A stretch of 64,000 bases of DNA from Puccinia triticina (GCF_026914185.1 NC_070571.1:4898001-4962000); one strand, 5' to 3'; positions 34,778 through 45,723 are shown, counted from the first letter of the stretch. Numbers and translations are program-made. The notes: a model not told the origin generated them from the sequence alone.

Positions 34778-35295
34778 GAGCAAAAAAGGAAACCAGAAAA
34801 AAGAGAGCTCATGTCAGCTTGGGGTTACAGAACAAGACAAGCAAACAAACCACCTACTTGTGAGCAGTGGGTTGGTGGCGGGTGGCACTCAACAACGGTC
34901 AGCGGTGGGTTAGTGGCGGGTGGCACTCGGCAATGGTCGGCGGTGGTTTGGTGGTGGCGGGAGGCAGGGTTTGGGTTGGCTAGCCGGCGATCGGGGGTGA
35001 TGGCGGATTTGCTCTGAGTCACCGCTGGCGTCTCAAAGGAATCCGCCCCTGATAGTCGGCGGTGGTTTGGTGGTGGCGGTGGCGGCGTTGATGGACTTGA
35101 CGGTGGTGGGTTGATGGATTTGGCGGTGGGTTGGTGGTGGCAGGCTGGATGTGGATCGGCGGCAGGCCGCCTTCCTGCGCCTCCCCCCCGGGGACCCCCC
35201 GCGCACGGATGTCAACAGCTGCGGAAAACTCTTGCCTCTGCGGCACAAACTCTCAGAGTTTGCGGCCAAAGTCGCAAGCTCTTTTGGGCTAGCTG
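34778..35295 (-). repeat. Right terminal inverted repeat of transposon B
   Basis: Inverse of 30935-31465. It also contains a direct sub-repeat with GTGGCGGGTGGCACTC, present twice about 48 bp apart near 34875-34930. Confidence 0.9.
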
Positions 35296-35297
35296 TA

Positions 35298-35908
35298 TGT
35301 TTTGTCTGGAGTACTGTGTGATAGTATCCTTTTTTTTTGGTGCGACTCCAACCTTGCTGTGCCAAATTTTTTTTTTGTGGGACTCCAACCTCACCAGAGT
35401 GCACCTCTGTTATGTAGTGGCATGCCTTTCCTGGGGTGCCCATCTCCATCCGCCATCCCAAAAAATCCCTGCCCCTCCAACCCCTCCATTCCCGACAGAA
35501 CAACCCATTGGAGCGGATATCTTCCAGAACCAATTGAACTGTCCTCTCAACATCTGACCGAAGTAAGCTTCTCCTTTGCCTCTCAATACCTAATCTGAAC
35601 AAAACATGCTCCGCTCCCATCCATCATGATTATCTAGCTCACAACCACTCTCATTTTGGATGTACTCAGCAGGCTCGAACCTTGGACCATCAAATGATCA
35701 ACCTAATCCTTGGCCAACCGGTGAGTTCCATTTGTGATGTTTCTTCCACTTCTGTGAATATTTAAAGGAGAGCTGATCTTGGTTTTTTCACTCCACCTCA
35801 TCAGTGTCTTTGTGTCTATCAAATATTCTTTCAAACTTTTGGTCTATCTCAGATTTGTGTGCCCTCACCGTTCTAAAACATAGCTCCCCCTGAACTTTCA
35901 ACTCCACA
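35298..35908. other. Spacer between transposon B and the genes of element C
   Basis: No gene seen. Short repeats such as GTGCGACTCCAACCTTGC and GTGGGACTCCAACCTCAC occur near 35340 and 35378. No inverted partner was found at the right side of element C, so its left end is undefined. Confidence 0.45.
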
Positions 35909-37304
35909 ATGGCTTTGTTTCAAAACTCACCCGACATCAGCTTGCCTCCATATGCACCTCCAATGGTTAAAACAGCTGCTAGTGGAACCCCTATCCCACT
36001 TCCCAGCCATGAACCGTCATTAAACTCCGAGGGCTTCAGGGTTCTTGGTCTCGGCCCTCCGGTTGTCTTTGAGTGCGCTATCAGCTTCACCATATACTTT
36101 TCGGAGAAGACCCGCCGGAACACCACCAACTGGGTGCCAGTTTGTCCCATTTCCGACCTTTCAGTCACCTTTAACTCCCACGACAATCTCAGCTGGGCCA
36201 ACTTCCGAAATCTTATTGCCGAAGAATGTAACCGTGACTACAATCACCTTGGAAAAACCATTGTTGAAGGGACCACTAGCTTGCCAGCCACCATGACCTG
36301 GACTGCTTACATATTGAAGAATAAGAAGTTTCCAAAAATGAATCCGCATCCCTTGTTTGATGATGTCTCTTTTAATCAGTGGACCCAGGAAATCTGCTCG
36401 TCGAAACAAGCCAAAGGTGGCGTGATCATTCAGATGGACAATCCAAAGAACAAGATCATGCGTGCTTGTAAGGAGGACCTGCTTGCAAAGACAATGAAAA
36501 GGATTGAAGCTCGGCAACGGGGTCCGTCCACGAGTAGGTCTTTGAAGACAATGGGAGATAGTGATGAGGTGTGTATCCATTTCTCCTTCTCAGCTTGCAT
36601 TTATTTGCTCTCTAACATCCTGGTCATTGATTGCACTCCCAGGTGGATTCTAGTGATGTTGAGTTCGATGATCTTGACATACACGTCGACCAAATATACA
36701 CCAAGTACGGAATGAACTCGGATTACAACCGGATTCACCCAGTCTACCTTGATCCAACCAACCCCAATTGATATATCCTCCTGACTGCTGGCAATGTGGA
36801 TATATGGGCTAAGGCCCTTGTAAGTTTTTGTTGTTGTTGCACTTTGCTTTAAAATCAATCACTGATTTGGTCTACAACATTTAGTCATTGCGTACTGCAG
36901 GTGTTAGCTTAATAGCACCTCCAAATTCAATCAAATTTCTTACTCGCAAAGGCAAAGCACCTTCTGTTGAAAATGGAGCCAGAAATGTCCTTGCCGATTT
37001 TACGAGATGGATTGCCAGTCAGACAAGCACTCAGCCAATTCCCCGTCGCGAACCCTCTCCCCCCTCCTCAGTTCATGAGACTACTCCAGAAAACATGCAA
37101 GATTACTTAGCCTTTGTCAACATAGCCCCCCACAAGCGCGCAGCGATCTTCAATACATTGCTTCAGAACAATATCTATGACTATCAAATGTTTAGGAACT
37201 TAGCTGTGGAGGACTTGAGAGCACTTGATTTCAATATTGGTGTTATATCAAAGCTCCGTGCCAATGTCGCTCGATACAGAAGCCACATTTCTCGATCCGC
37301 TTGA
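35909..37304 (+). pseudogene. SAM-domain accessory gene of element C, one nonsense codon
   Basis: Three exons: 35909-36568, 36643-36819 and 36885-37304 (1257 nt), parallel to the gene at 31487-33167. Exon 1 encodes a region comparable to the globular part of B (SVTFNSHDNLSWANF). Exon 2 ends YLDPTNPN, then an in-frame TGA at 36769-36771, then ...DIWAKAL. In B the same place reads NPKNPNEFF...LWAKAI. Exon 3 ends in a SAM-like domain: DYLAFVNIAPHKRAAIF, NNIYDYQMF, EDLRALDF. Apart from the TGA the frame is intact, so inactivation is recent, or the stop is avoided by alternative splicing. Confidence 0.75.
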
Positions 37305-39166
37305 GCCTCTGAATGTATTGGTCTGCAAACTTTCCTCTATTGTATTATTTTTTGCTGTCTTACTATCGATCTCATAGCCTACCCCTTATATTGTCTTCTA
37401 TCTTCTCAGCATGCTGTCAAATCCTCAACCTAGTTTCTTTTCTTATTGGTCTGCTCATCTGTGCTATTGGTCAAATCCCCAGTCTACTTCCTTTTCTGAT
37501 TGTCAAATGCTCAACCTAGTCTCTCTTCTTATCGGCCTGCTTATCTATAATCCTGATGTCTCTTGTATGTCGTTAGTTTCAAAACTTCTGTAATTGTTTC
37601 TTGATCCTGATGTCTGTTACCATGGCCACTTGTCTCTGTCTCAATGATTATCATGCCTATTCTGCCTGCAAGGAATCACAACTCATTTTGTAACAATTGA
37701 ACTTCTAGCCAGCATAAAACTGCTTGATACCTTGACCCTGAGAAAAACAAGAGATATTGAAGTTCTCAATGAGTCCGAACATTCAGAATAAATTCCAGCT
37801 AAGACCAAATGTCCAAGCAGACTTCAGCTTCTGGATGTATTCGTACTTGCAATGATTTTGTGACTCTCAATATCTTCCAGCTGAGACCAGATGGCCCAAA
37901 CGGTGTGGTGCTCCATTCCAAACCATAAGTAGTGTTTTATTGCTTTTCTTTACATACATTCATCATTACATTTCCCATTTCCCCCATAACCCTTCACAAA
38001 TACTTCATTATTATTGCATATTCAGATTCTACGCCAAATTTCACCTATAGTCACTCATACATAGTACCCCCTTATCTTCAATGGTTCAGTAGTTATATAA
38101 GGATATAAGACTTACAGACAACCTACATTCTTCATTAGTTACAATACTCATTTCATTAGTAACCTACTTGAATCATTACAGTAAATTCCTTTTACATATT
38201 GATTCTCACATACTAAACCCTTTACATACATTTCTCATTATGTACTATGCCTATTGTACACATTACATCATTGGATCTGTGCTTACCTCTTTCAGTAGTG
38301 CTCATCATTACAAGTAGTTACTATGTTCTCATCACTCTTCCCCATTAGTACATTCTTTTATTCCCATAACCAGCATTCCCCTTTCAGCATTGCTAATCAT
38401 TACATACTGTTACTATGTTCACATCACTCTTCCTCATTTGTACAACCTTCATTCTCATAGCCAGAACTCCTTATTGTCTGTGCTCATCCTTCCTTCATAT
38501 AAGAACTTTCTTTCCCCCCTCACTTGTACCTTATGCAGAATTTATAGATAATTTTAGATACAGAAATTATAAGTGCCCATTCTCATCAACCCCTTGCCAT
38601 TAAACCTTGCCATTGCATTCCCCACTCTCATCACTCCTCCAACTCTCTTACCCTCAGTAGTCAGTAGTTAAAGCTCATAGTACTAGCTCCTAAGATCAAG
38701 CAGAAATCAGCCACACCTTTTTCTTCTTTTTCTTAGTGTTACTCTCATCCCCTCAGCATTAGTCAGGAAGGCAGCCTCATCAGCACCCTTGCATAGCTTA
38801 CATTAGTACTAGTGTTGCTATCCATTTCCCTTCCAAGCTCTATTCTCCCCCTTGAGTAGTTCCACAACGGACTTCGGCATATGGTTTATTCAAACTTGGA
38901 TTTTGTCAAGGTGGGTGTAAAATAGGCAAAATAGTTTTAGTTTTCTCCGGATTGTACATGTACAGTTTTAGTTTACTTTGGACGGAACACCAGCACATTG
39001 TAGAGAAAATAGAGACAGCAAGGTATCAAGCATTCAGAGGCAAAATAAAATTACAATCAGTAGAGAAACAGTCAGAACTGCCACACTTTTGAGTATGTGT
39101 ATTCGGGAGGTAAGAAAGAGCCATTTATGTAGATAAATAAGCAGGCAGCAGATCATTCAGATGAAG
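37305..39166. other. AT-rich interior of element C
   Basis: No gene seen. Long stretches of CATTAC, TTCATT and CTCATCACTC motifs recur irregularly between 37900 and 38700. It corresponds in position to the 0.5-kb spacer of element B. Confidence 0.5.
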
Positions 39167-40316
39167 TCAAATAGGACCATTATCATCAACAAGGGGGCAG
39201 TTGTACCCAGCGTGGCGATAGAGCTCTCGGCACAACGTGGTGGATACAATGTGATGAGTTGTTTGGCGGATTACCCAGGTGGGGTCGCGAGCGTTGACCA
39301 AAGCTTGAGTTCGGCGGAGGTTGCTTTTGACTTGGGAAAAGCAAACTTCGATAGGGTTCAATTCTGGGCAGTATGGGGGGAGGTAAATGAGTTTTACCCC
39401 TGCATCTCGACATAGATGCGCTACTCGGGGTCTTCGATGGATTGTAGCGTTATCCATGACCAAGATGGAGTTGACGCCGGGGTAACGATTCATGCGAGGC
39501 AGCTAATAGAAAGAATAATACAATCATTTCAGAAAAGCATGTCAATATGAATGGAATAGTTTGTAAGGAAGCTTACCAGTTTCCATTTCAAGAAGTGCTC
39601 AAAGTCACGAGCTTTGAAAGTGTGCTCAGCGACGCTCATAGCCAGAACTCCATGGTAACTGATCGCTGGAATCAGACTATAGCGAGGCGGATTTGCGTCG
39701 ATTTGGTAGCGTGATGCTTGACTGCCACGTCTCGCACGCGCAAACGATCGGAGCAAGTCACGAGAGCAGATAGCTGACTCATCTACAAAAAATAATTGTA
39801 GACATCAGAAAAGGCTTGAAGTGAGTGTAGCGACGGGGATGAAAAAGACAGACCCGTGAAGACAAGGAATTCGGCTGGAACATTCGCCATCCTGGCTATC
39901 CAGCGAAATTTGTCGGGTAGGCTTTTGCGGATGTTGACCGTGTTTGGCTTTTTTAAAGTGATACTGAGCTTATCGACCAACGTTTGATGTAAAGTGGTGA
40001 TACCAACAAGCGTACCCGCATTATCAAACAAGCGCTCTCGGATCTCGTCAAGGAAAAGGCTTGGCTCATTGCGAACAAGCTCTAGCATAAATTCACGATC
40101 TTCAGCTGATAACATAGAGTTTCGCCCGCGAATGGCATACTCTTCAGGATTGCGGATGACTCGTTGGGTTTCATGAAATAGCTCAGTCCATCGATCGAAT
40201 GACTGTCTTGAAATCGTAACTCCAAGAGATTGGCAGATAAAGGTTTGTGAGTGATTTTGAAGGACCATTCGGACAGTCGCAATCTTAGTGGAAACTTTGT
40301 AGCGGCGGAACACCAT
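39167..40316 (-). CDS. DD34E transposase, copy C, intact reading frame
   Basis: Three exons: 39854-40316, 39577-39782 and 39167-39502. They give 1005 nt and 334 aa with no interruption. Exons 1 and 2 (463 and 206 nt) have exactly the sizes of copy A, and exon 2 that of copy B. The triad is complete: TDESA at about residue 155, MDNATIHR at about 240, and NPIEVCF at about 275, with 34 residues between the last two. Compared with B the protein is diverged but co-linear. With its companion SAM gene broken by a stop and no clear inverted repeats, the element may no longer move by itself although the transposase could act in trans. Confidence 0.9.
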
Positions 40317-40735
40317 TGTTGATAAGGATGATGGGGTCCGGGGAGCAGAAAAGATGGAGAAATTGGAAAACCCAACGGGTTAGGGGGGGGGGCTCTGGGG
40401 ATGGAGGAGGCAGTAAGGAGGGAATTTGAAAAAGGATCAAGCAATGGGATGGCGCAATAGAAAGCTTTATCATCTGATGCCGTGGGATCTTCTGCCGTGG
40501 GAGATACGACCAAGGGCAGAAACGGCAGGCAGGACAAAACTCCAGCTCCCATGTAAGCTAAATGCATACCTGGTCATTGGAATTGTCCAAGCTTTTTGGT
40601 AAAGACAATATATTGCAAGCATAGTATGTAATGGAAATTTTGCTTGTCATCCTGTGTGACACCTGATCAAGTCCACCAAAACTCTATCAGGTCTCACAAG
40701 AATTCACATTAGTACACTCACAATACACCACTTCC
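40317..40735. other. Spacer between element C and the LINE
   Basis: Contains the upstream region of transposase C. No other gene seen. The word CACTTCC at 40729-40735 is repeated at 52521-52527 after the LINE poly(A) tail. Confidence 0.5.
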
Positions 40736-40968
40736 GTTCTGTCCGCAACCACGTCAATTTTTTTTTAAATTCTACCCCCACACACCCCCAAATCCCAAAT
40801 ACACCCTTCACCCCTGACAGAACTTCCTTTCCCCATGCCCACTGGCGACCCCCCCCCCCCCTCGACCCCCCTCCCGGTATCCGCTCTGAATCGGTTCAGG
40901 TCCTCTCGGACTCAATTCACAACTCCCGAGACGCGTATGCCGCCAACGACGCGTCGCCGGACATTGTC

Positions 40969-41992
40969 ATGACCTCTGCCTCCAAACCTCGACGACTCCT
41001 TGAAGCCCGTCTGCCAGCGCCCCCTGCGACTCCAGCGGCCGAGGCCACGCCGGCTTCATTCCTCCGATCCCTCCTGGCCCGCCCGGAAAACCAAACCCAT
41101 GATGGGAAAGTGGTTATGGACACGACACTCATGTCCTTACTACTCCAACTTCTAGAAAGCGAAGCCGAGCAGAAGCGCATTATCCTCCGTACAATGGACA
41201 AAATGCGTCAAACCATGCAGGAGATGAAACTCGCGATGGCGGACCTTTGCAAGCTACCGGGACGCGTCACAACCATCGAGGCAGGGCAATTGCCGCGAAA
41301 ACAACCCGCACCGGTCAAATCCTACGCGGCGACTGCAGCCAAGCCAAAAGCCCCGCCCCCCCCTCCGACCAAGACTGAGATGACAGCGGCTCGACCGGGC
41401 CTGACGATCATTCACGCCCGGGCGGGTACCACACCACTGAAGGAAGTCGATGCCGAAATCGTTGTCCGGAAAGCGAACGAGGTCCTCAACAAGATGAATG
41501 CCACCGTCCAAGGCGAGAAGGTTACGGTTAAGGCAGTCCGGTTCCTGCCATCTGGTGATGTGTCCTTTTACTCGAAGAACCGCCAGCACAAAGAATGGCT
41601 GATGCACAATAAACATGAGTGGAGTAAACAGGTTCACCCCGACCTGGAGGCGTTGCCAAGAACATATTCTGTCCTGGCCCACGGAATTCCTCAGACATTC
41701 AACGTCAACGCGGCAGCGAGCAAGATCGCCATTGCTGCGGACAACAACAACTTTGGATCAGAAAAAATCTTCAGGATCCGATGGCTGGGAGGCTCCAGGG
41801 ACCCGGCGGACCCTTGGCAGGCCGGTACTATTGTTATATCCTTCACTGATTCTGCAACCGCTGACCTATTAGTCAAGCAGAGAGGATTATTTTTGAGTGG
41901 GTGCTTTCATAGGGCCGAACAATTCAAGAAATTGCCGCCGCAATGCTTCAAGTGCTTGCAAATGGGTCACTTTGGCAAATGGTGCCGGGCGG
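40969..41992 (+). pseudogene. LINE ORF1 (gag-like, CCHC knuckle), truncated
   Basis: About 341 residues are open from the Met at 40969. A Pro/Ala-rich start is followed by a coiled-coil-like helix (LLQLLESEAEQKRIILRTMDK) and a Pro/Lys linker. Next is an RRM-like gag core (VDAEIVVRKANEVL; TVKAVRFLPSGDVSFYSKN; RTYSVLAHGIPQTF). It ends with one zinc knuckle, CFKCLQMGHFGKWC. The frame then crosses into the gypsy LTR at 41993 and stops after a few residues. A second knuckle normally follows in this class, so the protein is cut. ORF1 proteins of this kind bind the element RNA. Confidence 0.85.
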
Positions 41993-42715
41993 TGTGGTGG
42001 TCAACCCGGTAGTCAAATTATTTTTCAGTTCTCAAATTCCACCGGCGCTCATCTCAAGATCAAGACTCTCAAGACTCAAGGCTCTCAGACTACCCTTTCT
42101 TCTCTTGTTTTGTCCTTATTCCTCTATCCCCTCTCCCTTTCTACTTTTCTTGGTCCTAACACAGTTTGTGCTGTTGGTCTTATTCCTTGTCTTCTGTTTG
42201 TTTTATCTATTTCTTTTCTTTCTTCTCTCTGTTGTGTGTCATGTCTTTCTCATCTCTTAGGCTGTGTGATCTGTTGTGTTGTTTTCTTTTGGTTTTGCTT
42301 CTTGTTTTTCTTTTTTGTTCTTGTCTTTTGTCTGTGTGTTGTGTTGTGTGCGCGCGCACGGCGCGCAAGGAGATGATGAAATGTATGTGACATGTTGCCT
42401 CCCCGAGTCCAAGTTCGCAGAACTTGGAGGAGGGGAGCGGCATGGCATTCTGATCCGCCATCTCGAGTCAAGAGTCAAGAATCCGAGTCCGGAATCCAAA
42501 AGAAGTCCCAATCACCCATCCAGAATCCTATCAACAAAGCCCAACCGCTGCCGAGGATCCAAACCCCGGCGAAACAAAATCAAAACCACTTTCCCCCCCC
42601 CCCAGCTATCGCTTCGCATCCACACGACTCTTCTGGACCAATCTGTGAGGGCAGCCACCAGGCACATCTTTCCCCTCCCAGCGCTGCCGCCGGCCTAGCA
42701 TCGGGCGGAGCTCCA
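41993..42715 (+). repeat. 5' LTR of the gypsy element, about 723 bp
   Basis: Begins TGTGG and is inferred to end ...CTCCA, four bases before the primer-binding site at 42720. Only the first 352 bp can be checked against the truncated 3' LTR. Contains a very pyrimidine-rich stretch at 42080-42345. Confidence 0.75.
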
Positions 42716-42719
42716 TATT

Positions 42720-42774
42720 TGGTCCCCCGAGCCGGGATCGAACCAGCGACCTCAAGATTTACAGTCTCGCACTG
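42720..42774 (+). promoter_or_regulatory. Extended primer-binding site complementary to the 3' half of tRNA-Tyr
   Basis: Starts TGGTCCCCCGAGCCGGG. Read on the minus strand it is the 3' half of a mature tRNA: an anticodon arm CGAGA-CTGTAAA-TCTTG with anticodon GTA (Tyr), variable loop AGGTC, T-arm GCTGG-TTCGATC-CCGGC, acceptor strand TCGGGGG, then A and CCA. All stems pair, allowing G-T. The tRNA intron normally present after position 37 is absent and CCA is present, so this was copied from a mature tRNA. A usual primer site is 8-18 nt; this one spans about 50. Confidence 0.8.
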
Positions 42775-43060
42775 TGGTTTTGAGGCCGTTTGGCGGTTAT
42801 ATTTTTTCTTTTCTTTTCTCTTTAGCTCTCGGCGAGTAGAATCCGGTAACCGCAGCTGAATTTGCTTCGGTTCTTTTCTTATTCTCTGCAATCTCCATCC
42901 ATCCAACCATTGTTCATCGCCCTGTGGTCGCTCGTCGAACCTCTTCGCTCGCTTGATTTGGAGTGCTTCTGTCTCCGATTCTCGTTTCAGGATCAAGGTC
43001 GACGTTAATTTCTTTTTTATCTTTTCAAGTGTTCAGTCGCGGGGCAAAGGAGAGGTAGAA

Positions 43061-43144
43061 GTAAGTCCCCTCCATTAGTGCACCTCCAAGGGTATTTCTA
43101 CACATCGTCGAAAAAAAAAAAGCAACCTAGCCACGCTGTGAGCC
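43061..43144 (+). repeat. Module-boundary repeat, copy 1 (before gag)
   Basis: Starts GTAAGTCCCCTCCATTAGTG and continues with CACCTCCAAGGGTA. It ends GCCACGCTGTGAGCC. It lies in the leader, 42 bp before the gag start codon. Related copies lie at 45643, 46063 and 49329, all in the same orientation. Confidence 0.8.
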
Positions 43145-43185
43145 ATACCCCATTGCCCGTCAAATTTCTTCCTAGGGGCGTCACG

Positions 43186-44136
43186 ATGGTCAAAATCAAG
43201 TCGCCGAACAAGTGGCTATGTTTCGATGGAACCAAGGTCGAGAGGTTTATCAAAACGTACGAGATGGTGGCTAGTTTGGACGAGGCCACCGAGCTGGACA
43301 TGGCCTGGCAGATTCGGTTGTTTCTTGCTACCGACGAGCTGTTGGATATTCTCGAGACGCTGGAAGGGTTCAGCCCCCCCGATTGGCCGAAGCTCAAGGC
43401 CGCGATGATTGCCTACTGGGGCCAGGTGGACACCGCAAGGTTCACTACGCGGGACCTGACTTCTCTGGTCGAAGATTGGGTTTCCAAGGGCGGTGTGGCT
43501 TCAGCAACGGATTATCAGAAGTTTCGCCAGTCTTGGGAGCCAATACAGTCGTACCTGCTCTCGAAAGCCCACATTGATTCAGTGGAGGAGATCCGAAACT
43601 CGTATTATCAAGCCTTCTCGGCCAGCGCTCAGGACAAAATCAGGAAGAAGTTAATCCGGGATGGTACTATGGTGACGACCCTGGACCACCGATTCAAGCT
43701 GCCCACCTTCAAGATTCTTAAAGATGCCGTGGACGCCGTGATGAAGGAGCAAACTGCGCTCACGTTTGAGGAGTCGAGGACCGGACAGCCCGTCGTTGGG
43801 CCCTCATTTCAAGAGGGAAATTCCGTCATGAAGAAGATGGGCGACGATCGTCGTCCCAAAGAGGCTCAGGCGCCTTCGAAACCTGTCACAACCATCGACA
43901 AGCTTTCGAGGATGTTGGAAGCCTTTTAAAATAAGATTGATCAGAAAATTGCAGCTATTCCCGGAAAGGCATCGGCGCCTACGGATCGCCCTCCACTTGT
44001 CTGCTATTACTGCCACCGAGAGAATCACGGGACCTCGAGATGTCAGGAACTGGTGAAGGACAAGGAGGCGGGCCTTGTTGAGCAACGAGGCACCAATTTT
44101 CCTCCCAAATGGGGCGCTCATCCCGTTCGATCGTAG
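43186..44136 (+). pseudogene. gag of the gypsy element
   Basis: Capsid-like protein from the ATG at 43186 (MVKIKSPNKWLCFDG). It has helical segments typical of retrotransposon gag (FIKTYEMVASL; MAWQIRLFLATDELL; YYQAFSASAQDKIRKKLI). An in-frame TAA at 43927-43929 interrupts it after SRMLEAF. The same frame then continues into a CCHC knuckle, CYYCHRENHGTSRC. Near 44094 the sense frame shifts by one base relative to the protease frame (run of T). Gag binds and packages the element RNA; this copy is interrupted. Confidence 0.8.
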
Positions 44137-45325
44137 TAGACCTATTCGGCATGTTGTGGCATCGTTTCGCCCCACTTCTTCCGCAACTCCGCCAAGGCCT
44201 CCGACTCCGACTCGACAGCCATCTAATGCGGCTGCTGCAGAATACAAGGCGAGCTGCGGATCGTTGAACCCCTGGTATCCGCCAGCAGTGTCCTCTCAGT
44301 CTTTTGCCGGAGCGTACGAGTCCGACCCAGCAGGAAGGAAGCGACACAAAGAGCCAAGGCCATTCAAGGCCCCCTTATTTCCGTCAACTCAGTCGCGGAG
44401 GCCGCTGCGGAAGACACCAGGAGCATCAACAGATTCAACAAGACCTCAAGAGGAGGACAAACCGGAGCTCCTCAACAGGATTATGAATGAGCCGGAGGCC
44501 GAGCCCGTTCCATCGAAGGAACAGTCAACACGTCCAGCCACTCCTTCTAAAGCCACAGGGCAACTGTCAAAGGTCCGATTCGAGCGCCAGGTCTCTCGCG
44601 ACCACCCAGATGCGGTCGACGGACTTGTCAAGAGGATTTTTGATCTACCAGTGACCACGACTGTAGGGGAGATTTGTTCAGTCTCCCCAGCGGTCTCGGA
44701 CGGAGTGAAGAAATGGGTCTCCCGCCGCTGCGTGGAGGTTGGCTCGGAGGACCTAAAAGTGAATTCGGGAACGCTGGCTGAGGGAATTGATCCAGATGGG
44801 GAGTTCGACCCCAATCTGTATTCCTGTCCACTCGGCTATCTAAGCTGTAGTGTAGGGGAAGGCGAGGCGATCTCGTCCCCGTTGGTCGACTCTGGCTCCC
44901 AGCTCAACTTAATCTTGGACTCGTTAGCGGTCAAACTGAATCTCACACCGCGAGTAAATTTTAGTTCAGCGGTTTATGGGATCAACAATCAAGCATGCGA
45001 GCTGATCGGTATCGCTGAAGACGTGCCAGTTCGAATAGGGCGCTCCATAGTGGGCACTTGCCACTTTTGGATCACCCGAGCGGACGGACCCTTCATCTTG
45101 GGACGTCCGTTTTTGATAGATTTCCGAGCTTCGCTTTTGTTTTTGCCTACGTACGGGGAGCGGATTATCCTGCCGGATCCCAGCGGTAGGAACATCGAAG
45201 TCACCCTCTGCCCCGTCGACAAGGGGAGGTGGGAGCGCGAGTTTCCGTCTCACGGCCGGAAGGGTGTGTTGGTGCACTGCGGGCGTCTCCAGGAAACCTC
45301 CAAAGAAGATCCTCATTTTTTATGA
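44075..45325 (+). CDS. Aspartic protease region of the gypsy element
   Basis: 416 codons open. The first part is Pro/Ser/Arg-rich linker. The protease lies at about residues 265-370. Its active-site motif is LVDSGSQLNLI (Asp-Ser-Gly), and the flap and second hydrophobic signature is FILGRPFLIDF. This is the retropepsin pattern, acting as a dimer to mature the polyprotein. The frame differs from gag upstream and from pol downstream and overlaps the next frame by about 97 bp (45229-45325). Such an overlap can reflect programmed frameshifting or decay. Confidence 0.75.
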   Translation: MLSNEAPIFLPNGALIPFDRSRPIRHVVASFRPTSSATPPRPPTPTRQPSNAAAAEYKASCGSLNPWYPPAVSSQSFAGAYESDPAGRKRHKEPRPFKAPLFPSTQSRRPLRKTPGASTDSTRPQEEDKPELLNRIMNEPEAEPVPSKEQSTRPATPSKATGQLSKVRFERQVSRDHPDAVDGLVKRIFDLPVTTTVGEICSVSPAVSDGVKKWVSRRCVEVGSEDLKVNSGTLAEGIDPDGEFDPNLYSCPLGYLSCSVGEGEAISSPLVDSGSQLNLILDSLAVKLNLTPRVNFSSAVYGINNQACELIGIAEDVPVRIGRSIVGTCHFWITRADGPFILGRPFLIDFRASLLFLPTYGERIILPDPSGRNIEVTLCPVDKGRWEREFPSHGRKGVLVHCGRLQETSKEDPHFL

Positions 45326-45642
45326 GTAGGGTCGATCCACAAGCCGGAGGTCTTAATTTAGGGTCTCGACTTCTTACCGGCGGATCGACCTACTATCCAG
45401 CGGCCCAAAATTCCAGTAATTTTCCAGTCTTTTCCACTTCGGTTTCACTCTGCGACTCATCAAGAAAACATCAAGATCAAAAACATCCAGAAAACCAGCA
45501 AAATCCCAAAAACATTGGTCCGGTTTCGTTCAATTCTCCGTTCTCTCACCTTTCTCAAATATTCTCTTATGGTTCTTCAAGAGGCGGGCGACGAGTTCGC
45601 GACGGGCAGCATGGGGTCTCAGCGGGGGCACAAAGTGTAAAA

Positions 45643-45723
45643 GTAAGTCCCCTTCCCTGTATGCACCACCGGGTAGATACTACCTCCTCGTCAAAAACAC
45701 TATCTCGTGCCACGCTCGTGAGC
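45643..45723 (+). repeat. Module-boundary repeat, copy 2
   Basis: GTAAGTCCCCTTCCCTG, then GGGTAGATACTACC, then CACGCTCGTGAGC. Lies between protease and the LRDE-KL array. Confidence 0.8.

Larger units (their letters stand above)
30935..35295. mobile_element. DD34E DNA transposon B with long terminal inverted repeats and two convergent genes
   Basis: The ends are inverted: CAGCTAGCCCAAAAGAGC from 30935, and its complement ending at 35295. Both are flanked by TA (30933-30934 and 35296-35297), the Tc1/mariner target duplication. The inverted repeats are about 531 and 518 bp, GC-rich and slightly diverged; the left has a roughly 11-bp insertion near 31030-31045. Inside are a plus-strand gene (31487-33167) and a minus-strand transposase (33656-34766), which converge. 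Both start codons lie within about 25 bp of the inner edge of an inverted repeat. Near each tip is a palindrome, CAAACTCTGAGAGTTTG (30968-30984 on the left). Both genes read intact, so the element could be autonomous. Confidence 0.93.
35909..40316. mobile_element. DD34E transposon C (minimum extent), same two-gene layout as B
   Basis: A plus-strand SAM-protein gene (35909-37304) and a minus-strand transposase (39167-40316) converge across about 1.9 kb of AT-rich DNA. This is the same order, orientation and exon plan as element B. The proteins are clearly related to B's but strongly diverged. No long inverted repeats could be found outside the two genes, so only the gene-to-gene span is given. 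The element may have lost its ends, or use short ones. Confidence 0.75.

Noticed and set aside
42720..42776. A functional tRNA gene on the minus strand
   Set aside because: Only the 3' half is present, CCA is encoded, and it lies exactly where the primer-binding site of the LTR element belongs.
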